This document shows, piece after piece, positions 24,609-34,066 of a DNA stretch of 64,000 nt (position 1 is its first letter; each line of letters starts with the position of its first letter). A program made the position numbers and the translations under genes. Source of the stretch: Phytophthora quininea (taxonomy: Eukaryota > Oomycota > Peronosporomycetes > Peronosporales > Peronosporaceae); contig JAAVTG010000557.1 in NCBI GenBank assembly GCA_011947345.1, positions 62,001-126,000 of the forward strand. Reading direction: 5' to 3'. The notes under the pieces were generated by a model that was not told the origin of the DNA, searched no databases, and was given only the letters and a program-made list of their open reading frames with translations.

Positions 24609-25204
24609 ATGAACTCGCTGGGGCTCGAGTATGCGTCGTCGGACGAGGACGAGGACGAAGAGAACGCTCCAGTCGTCGCTGCAACTCCGCCAATAGATGC
24701 AGCGGAAACTCCTACAGTTGTGTGCAATTCTACTCCTGCCAAACCAGAGCACAAGACCAAGGAGATTAATGCAACCGAGCAACCAACTGCTGGATTGGAC
24801 GCTGCTACGTCCGATGACGAGCTGGAGCTGATGCTACAGCGTGCAGGCATGCCACCGGCCCCAGCGTCATTGGACAGCAGTAATGACACACAGGAGCGTA
24901 TCGCCAGGTTCCTTCGGGTGCAAGAGGACCGCGGCCAGGACTTCCAGACGACGCTGCAGGACAAGAAGGAGGTGCGCAACCCGTACATCCTGGAGAAGGT
25001 GGTGGAGTACTTTGGCATCGACGAGCTGCAGTCCAACTTTCCCAAGGAGGTTTTTGACCCCACGGCCTGCCACTGCACGAGTTTGCAGACGTGTTGGCTC
25101 TGGAGCAGAAGAAGCGAGCGGATGCTCGAGCTCAGCGTCAGTTGCAGCAGCAAGGGACTCGCCAACTGCAGTTTGTGTCCTCTGACCCGGGTTTTAGAGG
25201 ATAA
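24609..25204 (+). CDS. SAP30-binding protein / HCNGP-like protein
   Basis: About 200 residues. The acidic N-terminus (LEYASSDEDEDEENAP) is followed by the HCNGP core NPYILEKVVEYFGIDELQS, NFPKEVFDP. Just after FDP the frame shifts at a CCCC run (about 25060); in the next frame it continues HEFADVLALEQKKRAD and ends QLQFVSSDPGFRG, as in the animal and plant homologues (FDPHGW.. and QFVS/EFV-type tails). One missing C restores it. SAP30BP-family proteins are nuclear and linked to transcription repression and pre-mRNA splicing (U2AF-free introns). The ATG at 24609 follows TTTTCAGG, which could be an acceptor of a 5' UTR intron. The stop is 13 bp from the stop of the opposing gene. Confidence 0.85.
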
Positions 25205-25217
25205 TTATCGGTGCAAC

Positions 25218-27299
25218 TTACACGGCTGCGACGCCTTTGGGGTGTTGTTTATCTACCTGCATGACTTCGATGCGTCCGTTACCTTTGCCGAGACCGAAGC
25301 TGCGACCACGCGCAGCCCCATCCTGCAGTTTGTCGTGCGCGTCCTGGTGAGAAGACAATTCTTGCTCCTGGTGGTGGAGTTTTGACTTTGCCTGGTTTAA
25401 CTTTTCGTCCAGGTGTGCGAGCTGTTCGTCGGCAGCTTTCTTCGCGCCACCCCATTTCACAGACCTGCCTCGATCACGGTCGAACATGAATCGCTGGGTT
25501 TCCAAGTCGGCCATCACCTGACGACTCCGCAGAACCTCGCGTCTTAGCTTCTCACACACTGCGAACTCCTTGCGAGCTTCAATCTTGAGCTGCTCCGCGT
25601 TGGTGCAATGCAAGCATGGCAGCGGAAGAGTGTGGATACGACATCTTGGGACGACTGCGGCCGTGTCGATGGTATGGATGTCTAACGGGTGGGCGTAGCG
25701 ACAACGTCCGAGCTTTTGAATGTTAGTACAAACTCCACGCCGGCGGAACGAGGGACACAGTTGCTGTCCAGTGCTTGGTGGCGTTGAGGATTTCTTTGCA
25801 GTGTCTGGTGCTCGTCCATTTCCAGGATACAGACTTCGTATGTGCTCGACCTTGGAGTAGAGTTTTTCGAGCGGAATGTGCGAACATGGCGGTACTAACG
25901 TACATTTCGGACAGTGACGCAGCGGTTCATTCATACGAACAACTGAAAGTGGGAACGGCGGAGCAGTGAGAAAGTAAGAGTTGGTGCTGGGTGCTGAGCT
26001 GTTGGAATCTTCGTACGACTTGAGGGCATTTGGAAGGCTGATGTAGTAGTGCTTGAGAAAGACTTGGTGCAGCTTCTCCATGCATTCAAGCAGTTTGAAA
26101 GAGCATCGTTTGCCAAGCTCTTCCAGTCCTTCTCGTGTGTATCCGATCTACCAAGTTACCCACATTGAGTTAGAGCCATGAAAGATTGTCAGACAACGTA
26201 CCCGTTCCTGTCGGCAAATGAGCAGCAGCTTTGTCCGCACGAGGTTCGCTGTCAACGGAGTCAAATGCACCATTGTCGACACGGTTTTAATCTGCTCCGC
26301 TAGTTTGCTGGCATCCGGACGCACAAGTAAGATCACAAACACATTCTTGCGGTTCGCCACTGCTAGCAAGGGCACGAAAAAGTGCTGCTGCGTACTTGGA
26401 GGAACGCTGCAAGCTAAAATGAGTCTCAGCGACTAGAAATTGTTGACCGGGGTGCAATGCTTACCTCTCGAAGCGCTCAATTGTCAGGAAGCAAACCGAG
26501 CCCGCTGCCTTCGAAGCGTCCAGACGTTTAACTGCATCGTCCAATTTACTCTGAAATATCTTATCGCTGGGAGTATCACTTGCATTAATGGTCGAGAACT
26601 GGCATGGCAGCTCAGGATTGATCGACAGCAGAGTATCGCGAAGAAGTCCTGCAAAGGCTGACTTGCCGCAGTACTCTCCGCCCTGCCATTGAGTAGCACG
26701 AAAGCTTCAACGACAACCATCTCAGCGGTATCAAGCAGAAAACGGGATACACATACGCTGATAATGAAGTTGGTGAACGATGCAGCAGTGTCTGTCTCCA
26801 TGCAACTTGCGACGGTGTGAAGACAAGCTGCCGCCGCCGGGTTGCTTAGAAATCCGTCCACGTGGGCCGGCACAAGACGCTTCTTCCTGTAGCAAACTCA
26901 ATGAGCGAAAGCGGCCACACTGGTTAGCTAGGACTTGATACCATTCTGGCGGAGAGTCGAATGGTAGCGTCGGACATCGAGGCTTTGCCGGTGGAGGATA
27001 CGCATGATACAGCGCGTCCAGCTCCGTCCAAAAGCCAAACAAGAGCCGCCAGTCCGGTTTCTCCTGCTCTTTCGTCTCATGTGTCGTGGGTCTGGTGGTT
27101 GGTGGCGAGCTGGTTGCGGTCGGCGCTCGCGACGACTTCATCCATGCGATCCAAGATGCCGTTGATACAACGGATGCAGTCGCGTCGACCCAGCCCTTTC
27201 CTCTGCGATGGTAAAAATACAAGCAGCATGTTGAAGCGCAAGCCGCAGAAGCCACCACCGTCGCTTCTCACATTCAAACTCCTTCGTAGCGACCACCAT
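25218..27299 (-). CDS. P-loop (AAA+/clamp-loader-like) protein fused to a CCCH zinc finger
   Basis: The C-terminal exon (from about 26150 down to 25218) contains CPSFRRRGVCTNIQKLGRCRYAHP-type text, i.e. a C-x8-C-x8-C-x3-H zinc finger, then PRCRIHTLPLPCLHC and a basic coiled coil ending KQHPKGVAAV. Upstream exons carry VVVEAFVLLNG, a P-loop (GGEYCGKSAF, about 26660, after one missing base), NASD as in replication-factor-C-like ATPases, CFLTIERFE where Walker B is expected (degenerate) and VILLVRPDASKLAEQIK. A lid-like helix bundle follows (ANLVRTKLLLICRQERIGYTREGLEELG, written here in parts). Known: CCCH fingers bind RNA. The ATPase relation is inference. Further one-base shifts occur near 27080 and 27200, so the N-terminus is uncertain; an ATG at 27299 is possible. 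Confidence 0.55.
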
Positions 27300-27831
27300 G
27301 TCCTTCCTGACTGCGAGCGTCCTCTTGACCAAGCGCGTCGGCACCCGCAGCGTCTACACCAAAGGGCTAGCTAAGGACATGATGAGCAAGTCGTGCTACA
27401 ACGGCGTCAACTTTGTCATCCCCGAGAGCGCCTCGGTCTACGACGCGCTCAAGCGCATGGCCGGCATCAATCTCGGCTGTCTGGCCGTGAGCGGTGACGA
27501 CGGCAAGTTTGTGGGCGTCGTCACGGAGCGCGACTACCTCAAGAAGGTGGAGCTGCAGGGTCTGACCGCGCACACCGCGCTAGTGGGGCAGATCATGACG
27601 CAGCGGGCGCGCCTGATCGTCGCTGGGGAGACCGAGACCCCCAACCAGCTCATGTCCAAGATGCTCTCGAGCGACATCCGCCACCTGCCGGTGATCAACG
27701 ACGACGGCGACCTGGTCGGCATGCTGTCCATCAAGGACATTGTGCGCGAGATCAACCGCGAGCACGACGCCGACATGGACACGCTCAGCACCTTCGCACT
27801 GGGTCGCGGCGGCCACTTCGTGCTCGACTAA
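27298..27831 (+). CDS. CBS-domain pair protein, probably mitochondrial
   Basis: A 177-residue single-exon protein made of a presequence-like N-terminus (MSFLTASVLLTKRVGTRSVY) and two CBS motifs: SVYDALKRMAGINLGCLAV..GVVTERDYLKKV and PNQLMSKMLSSDIRHLPVI..GMLSIKDIVREI. CBS pairs (Bateman modules) bind adenosine nucleotides and act as energy sensors. Stand-alone CBS proteins of this size are found in mitochondria and plastids, where they tune thioredoxins or other enzymes. Its ATG at 27298-27300 falls in a CATG that may also serve as the start codon of the opposite gene. Confidence 0.9.
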   Translation: MSFLTASVLLTKRVGTRSVYTKGLAKDMMSKSCYNGVNFVIPESASVYDALKRMAGINLGCLAVSGDDGKFVGVVTERDYLKKVELQGLTAHTALVGQIMTQRARLIVAGETETPNQLMSKMLSSDIRHLPVINDDGDLVGMLSIKDIVREINREHDADMDTLSTFALGRGGHFVLD

Positions 27832-28169
27832 CGTAGCTGTCCCGCATCAAATACAGCGATCGTTTACCGATCCGCGTGTTACCTCGTTGCGTAGGGTCAC
27901 TGCCTTGCCAGCCACAGCAACCAAACGCTCTATATTGACCGTGCGGTAGTCGACCTTGTGACTGACTCAGCATCAACTTTCTGTCGCCTGCTCCCACTCT
28001 CGGTCATGGACATACAGTTGAGCCATGGCTCGAGCAAGCCGCTCGCCTCACCGAAGCCGCGTGTTACTAGCGGCGGCCATTGGCAGAAAACGCCGTAGCG
28101 ATGACCGAACTCTTTCTGGCCCTTTAGCTTAGCGGCGTGCTTGCTCCCAGCACCAGACCTCAGTCCGCC
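27832..28169. other. Intergenic stretch before GPCR-INPP
   Basis: 338 bp containing the 3' UTR of the CBS gene and the presumed promoter of the receptor gene. No ORF, RNA gene or repeat seen. Confidence 0.4.
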
Positions 28170-31100
28170 ATGAGGCTGTCGGACGCGCAGCAAGCTCGCC
28201 TGCAGCTGGCGGGCTACCTGTCCAGCGCGCTGTCGGTGCTGGGCGCCGTCGTCGTGCTGCTCCGCTTGGGCAACGCGCAGTGGTGCAGACCTCGCCACAC
28301 AGCCGAGCAGCTCCCGTTCCAGTTCCAGCAACGGCGGCCACGCAGCCGCATGGACCTCATGGCCAAGCTCGTGTTCGTACTGGCGCTGTTCGACCTAATG
28401 GCCATTGTGGCGCGCATTGTGGGACGCAGCGTCGTGGACGACGTTGCGCTGTGTCGAACTCAGGCGGCGGTGATCCAAGTGGCGAATCTCGGTAGCTGTC
28501 TCTGGGTCTGCTGCATCGCCTTCAACTTGTACCGGTGGATCGCTGGCGAGTCGGACGCGACGAGGCAGAGACGTTTTCCAGTGTTTCTGGCCGTTGCGTT
28601 GGTGCCTGGAGCAGGTTTGGCGATCTTCCATCTCTTGAGTAAGTGGAGGAAACTGCGAGAGTGGAAATAGGACGCTTGGTTGACGGGTTTTTGATATGCT
28701 AGCGAACAAGTATGGCGACGCGACGTTCTTCTGCTGGCTGGAGCAGATCCGATACATGTTTCTGAATTTCTACCTCTTCTACCTGCTCATGATCGTCTTC
28801 AACTTCGTGCTGCTCGCCCTCATCCACTTCAATATGAAGCAGCGCGTGGCGGGGTAAAGTTTCATATGTTTGTTCAGTTTTTGTGGCTTTGCCTGTTGTG
28901 TCTAACCTTGTTGACAGCCATGATACGCAGGAGGCAATCACGTCGTCGATGCTGATCCGCAAGAGACTCTTGCTCTACATTGTCGTATTTATCGTGCACC
29001 GAACGCCAATGATGATCTACCGCAGTAAGTGTGGGCGTGGCTATATTCAAGAAAGTTTTGACAGAGAGAATGACATCCCGTTCGTGAAGTCTTCGAGGCC
29101 GGAGGTCTAGGCGACGTGGACTTCGGTCTCGTTATGCAGGTGATACAAGACTTGAACGGCTTCTCCAACGCTGTTGTGTATGGCGGAATATTTCAACGTC
29201 GAGCTCAGGAGCTACCACGTCTTGACTGCGACGCGGATAGCGTGTCCTCTCCCACCGACAGCATTCTGGGCGGCTACGTCGTGAAGAAGCGTACGACCGG
29301 TATGGAAGACGACCATGAGGCTGCCCTCTGTCCGGCGGTAATATCCAGCACTACATTGACTCAGTCAGGCCGCAAAATCTCGTGTGGCTCGGACAGCGGC
29401 AGCGCTGAAGATTTAACTTCGGGGAAGAATCTCTTTCCCCGTAAACCTCATGGTCAAGACGATCATACCCCAGATATCGAAGCTGGCATCAACGATTGCA
29501 GAAACGGTTTTCATTGCATCATCCGCCAGCCCCACCGGCCCCACCGGTAGAGCCCAAGAAGGTTTCCATCTTCGCGTCTACTTTCAACATGGGCGAAAAG
29601 AACGTCAATGAGATCGAACTGGTAAATATTCTACCTTAGTTATATGTGAGGCTAACGACTAACTCGTTTTGCTTGTCTTAAACAGCGCGCATGGATCCCG
29701 TTTGGACACGACATTTACGTCATTGGGGTACAGGAGTGCATGGATTTGGAAGACTTTCGAATTAAAGTTTTGGGCCATCTCGAAGCTGGTCCTGCTGGAG
29801 GATACATTTATCATTCGCGGGAGATCGGAAAGCGGGCCACGGCACTGGGGTATCATGGGTATATCGCGCTCTGCTTATTCGTGCGGTCCTCTGCAATCGG
29901 AACTGGGCGTTTCCATTTGCCAATTCGACAAAGCAGCAACAAGAATGCCCAAGAAGTGTTTCGAGGGAAATCTCTGCTACTCTTTGGTCGTGCATCCAAC
30001 AAAGGCGCTGTGGGGATTTCTTTCCGGTATGACGACACGTCTTTCGCCTTCGTGACTTGCCACCTGGCGTCGGATTCATCGAGTCTGAAACGGGGTAGAC
30101 GCAAGAAAAGCTCAAGTGCACACTCGCAGAAATCGATGGACACTTTTTCGGAGGCAAGTTTAATGCACAACAGCGGAAATGTATTTGGTCGGAGCAGTGG
30201 GGAGACAGTGGCGGGAGCAAAAGCTCCATGTCCGAAGGAGTTTCGATTGAGGCGCATCAACCGCCGTCCAAAGTCCAACGACGGAACCAGGACGCCATGG
30301 AGATTCTTCAGCAGCTCTATTTGGACGAAGAAGACTACGGATTCGGGTTTCCACACCTGCACCACCACAGCTTTATCCTTGGCGACTTCAACTACCGTTT
30401 GACTCGCAAGGGTGCCACACCTACCGAGATGCTTGATTTACTCGTGAACGCCGGGAGTGAGCACCATCAGACGAGTGAAGACGTGTTTACACTTCGACTC
30501 TCGTCGCCGAGCTCCCCGCAATGTTGCAGACATCTGTCCACGATCTCTCTCCACATGCTGATGAAGGAGACTTTCAACAGTGTATAACGCCGACAATTCA
30601 GAGCCCGACACCTGTCGCATCAGCTCAAACGAGCCGTCGACACGATCGGGGGCGCGCGGGGACGTCCACGAGCAATAGCGGCAGTAGCTCGGCGCCGTTT
30701 CTACTGAGATCACTGGTGGAGGAACATGATGAACTCTACCAGCTCTGTCGGTCACAAGAACTCTTCCACGGCTTCCAAGAGAACGAAATCACGTTCTTCC
30801 CGACGTTCCGCCGTATTAGAGGCCAATCGCTCCAAGAACCGCTCGACACAAGCACATTTCGACGAAATTACTCGCTTGTGGCGAACCACGGAGGATACCG
30901 AGTGCCGTCGTACACTGATCGCATTCTTTACAGCTCGCTTGGCGGGATGAAGGACTCTCTCCGCTGCTTAGCCTACGACTCGTGCGAGACCGTGACCACT
31001 TCGGATCATAAGCCTGTGTCGGCTTGCTTCGAGGTCGCGTTGCTCTCTAAACAGGGCCCTCCGACTAGCGCACTGGCAGCTGAGGACGGCCTATGGAATG

Positions 31101-31938
31101 CCAACTCGACTGAGGCCAACCCCACATTCTTCACGTCAACCCTTCCGTCAACCCGTTCACTGCTGCTCGTATGAAAGATGTCCCCGGCGCCTGTGAACTT
31201 CGGCTACGAATTGAATTCCAGTCCATCCACTGGATCGATGCCATCGACTCGGCCGTGTTCGATCGAACCGACCACGTGCAATTCGGTTTCTTGTTCCCAC
31301 TACCATGTGAAGATTTCTTCGCTCCGCAGCGCAAGCTCCACGAAGTAGCTGAACATTTAACCTTCGGCGGAACAGATAGCAGCCATACCGGCGGAATAGG
31401 CTTCGCGTCCACCATCACGCCCACTTCCAACTTCCACACTTTGAAGTGGCACGAATTTGTGAACGGCGGGCTTCGGTATCACACACTGGCAGGACCTGTC
31501 GGTCGAAAGCACGTCGCGGTGATGCTTCGGTCGCTCTCTCGAGGCCGATCGATGTCGAAGACCTCGTCGGCATCACGGCTACTAGGATGCAACACTTCAC
31601 CGTCGCCGCACGCCAGTACGAACTCCCTTGCGTCCACGTGCTCGCCGACACCACACGCCAACTCCACAACCTCGGCGTCATCATTCTCATCGGAGAAACT
31701 CTTCGGTCACGGCACGTTCTGCGCTGAGGGGATGACGAAAACGGCAAGTGTCCGTGCCGTTGACTCTTGGCGGCAGGCTGCTGGGGCGACTTCAGCTGCG
31801 AGTATCACTGCAAATGCGTCAAAAGAAATGACCTCGACCGGTTCTAGGCAACGCGGAGGAAGCACTCAGCTCGGGATTATCCAACCAGTATTTTGTTTTA
31901 GTGTACAGTACAATAGCCTTGTAGAAACACCATTCTGA
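28170..31938 (+). CDS. GPCR - inositol-polyphosphate 5-phosphatase fusion (GPCR-INPP bigram)
   Basis: A seven-helix receptor, spread over four short exons (28170 to about 29200), is fused to a phosphoinositide 5-phosphatase. Receptor: LAGYLSSALSVLGAVVVLL, MAKLVFVLALFDLMAIVARIV, ..CLWVCCIAFNLYRW, FPVFLAVALVPGAGLAIFH, FLNFYLFYLLMIVFNFVLL, LLLYIVVFIVHRTPMMIY and QDLNGFSNAVVYGG as helix 7. Phosphatase: FASTFNMGEKN, YVIGVQECM, FVTCHLAS, FILGDFNYRL, ITFFPTFRR, PSYTDRILY (family PxWxDRIL) and TTSDHKPVS. All catalytic motifs are present. A C-terminal beta-rich domain follows (31171-31938). One-base breaks lie near 29505, 30195, 30505 and the CCCC at 31120-31123; the duplicate copy at 46 kb has five C there. 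Known: GPCR bigrams are an oomycete signature linking ligand sensing directly to lipid signalling. Confidence 0.88.
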
Positions 31939-31958
31939 ATTGAACAGCTTGCTGTCGA
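31053..31958 (+). repeat. GPCR-INPP 3' end, source copy of the block duplicated at 46.0 kb
   Basis: From GGGCCCTCCGAC near 31053 to CAGCTTGCT near 31958 the DNA is nearly identical to 46013-46924, which lies in the same orientation. Here the block is continuous with the upstream 5-phosphatase domain, so this is the parental locus. The copies differ by a few bases, a C-run length and an extra GCCAAAAGTGTA-like insertion close to the 3' boundary of the other copy. Confidence 0.9.
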
Positions 31959-34066
31959 CGTTTCTCATCTTAAAGGTGATGAACACGCTTCGCTCCAGGC
32001 CACTTCGATTGCAATTGCAAAACCAAAAAAATAAAACACAACAATTGTTTTTTATTTAAAAAACATTCTTACCTGAAAGTTTATGATGCGACTTTGTCGT
32101 CGATAAGCTGTGTGCCCACGCGAAGTCTCGACTGGTCACCGGCGTTCGCCGTGTAGCGCTGTGGCAGTTGTCGAATGATGACAAGCGAGCGCGTGCTGGT
32201 TGTTGCCGTGTCTTTCGTGAATCGCCTTTTCACACTGAAAGACTTCTCTTAGGTGCGAGTTGCCAACGTTGCTGGGAGATCTTGCCACTGTAATTTAGTT
32301 CTCTTCCAATCGTATGGCATACTGATTTGCCTGGGAAGCGAGTCGTCAGCCATCGCGCTGCGTGGCGAAGATTCGTTCGGGGCCATCCCCAACGGAGTCA
32401 ACTCTGATTGGCTGGATTTTTAAGTCTGGTGTGGTTTCAGTTGTCATGGACGGGGATCAGTTTTGCAGATCGACCCACTATGTCCAACAGTAGGCACTGT
32501 GATTGATCATTCCTCAGAATCTTCGATGGCTCGTCGACGTCACCACTGGCAAAGGACAAAGATCGAGGCGATCCTTTCCAAGCCTTAGCGTCTGTTTGGA
32601 GTCTCAGTGACCATTGGGAAAGCTCGTTAGCTACAGGTCTAAACCTCGATGACTCCTGGGAAGGTTCAGTAGCAATGACCCGACCTTTCCGAAACCTCGG
32701 TGACCAGTATGGGAGCTGTACGACTCTTCGGGGCCGCGATGGTGGGTTCAACGAGGTCGCAGTTAGGAAATGGAACATATTCCACTGCATATTTGTATGG
32801 AAAGTAGGAAAAATATGATTTACATAATCTTGAATGGACACTACATATACAGAACAGAATTTCCCCTCAAGCACACAAGTGGCAAGTCCAGCAGCGAAAT
32901 CGTCTGTGATACGTTGCGTCTGGATCCGCCTGTTTGAGCGGGTTATGTCTGTCGGTGGGCACATTTTTCCGTGAGGACAGTGCTCGCCCCTCGTCGAAGC
33001 CAAGAGTTTATGGCAAGGTTGAGTGTGTGTACCGCGATGGGAATTGCCAGCGCTTGTATTCAGGGTCAAGTATCTCTCCCGCTTCTCTAAAGGTCACCGC
33101 AGGCTGAGACCTCGGTGGACTCACAGTCGGCCTTAATTGGCTTTTGACCCTTCTGCTGTTGGGCCAGCGAGGTTTATATTCTAGCAAGCTCGTGCTAGTG
33201 GCGTCTGTTTACTTGGGGAGTTTGCGTGGGCGGATCACAAGTCCAGTCAGTCCGGGTACTAGGGCTGAATTTGAGTCTTCAGATTTGAGCCCCAACTCTC
33301 GTTGACCTTCCTGGTTGACGTTTTGTTGTGGGTGGAGTCTATCCGTACTGCCAACGAGTTTTTCACGTGGACTTATACACCACAGTCGCCACGTCGGCCA
33401 CCGGAACTCCGTCCAGGACACGATGAGGCGGCGTCCCTGTGCGCGAATTCTTAGGCAAAAATGCATAATGCAAATTTATGTATCTTCAAATGTACAGGGT
33501 TGTAGCTCTTGGTAGTTCTATGAAAACAAAACATATTTTTGATACTCGTACCGTCTTTTAGAGTTTTTTTACTTTAAAAGACTTTTAAGGAAAGAAAGTT
33601 AAAAAGAAAATCCTAAAGGACGGTAAAAAATCGCTGGCGCTAGACTTTATCACAGAAGCTCTAAGCTACGCTAAAATCTGTCAACTGTGTTTTCATTTCC
33701 ACTTTCACCATTCCTCCACTTAGGGCGTCTTTCTTTAGGCCCCCGCGGGTTAAGATAAGTCCGTCTCGTTGTATAGTGACGAGTTCTGATTGGTTGACAT
33801 ACTTCCCTGTATAGTGAATCTTCAACTACCTCTCTTACTTAAGTCGAAAAAGCATATAACCAGACGCCAAAACGAAACAAAGACGTCCTTTCAAGATGGA
33901 AACTCACCAAACCGGATCCAGTTCGACAGCGTGCCGATCTCGGACGCATCCTAGATGACCCTTCGGGTGAGGGTCTACAGGGCGCTGCGGGGAGGAAGAC
34001 CAAGGAGTTTCAAGAATATTTCTCCTATCTCCTACACCGCGAGATGGTTGATGAGCTATCGTCTTA
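31959..34066. other. Gene-poor transition zone between GPCR-INPP and the pogo-like element
   Basis: About 2.1 kb without a supportable gene. A 210-codon open frame on the minus strand (32437-33069) begins without a clear ATG and has no recognisable domain; it may be repeat-derived. Composition becomes AT-rich at 33500-33650, where a short imperfect hairpin occurs (separate entry). Confidence 0.4.
33550..33624. repeat. Short AT-rich inverted repeat (MITE-like)
   Basis: ACCGTCTTTTAG at 33550-33561 is mirrored by CTAAAGGACGGT at 33613-33624 with one mismatch, and the inner halves are also partly complementary, giving a ~75-bp hairpin. No clear target duplication is seen, so its class is uncertain. 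Confidence 0.4.

Noticed and set aside
32437..33069. 210-codon open frame on the minus strand
   Set aside because: No clear ATG, no family resemblance, repeat-rich surroundings; kept only as a remark.
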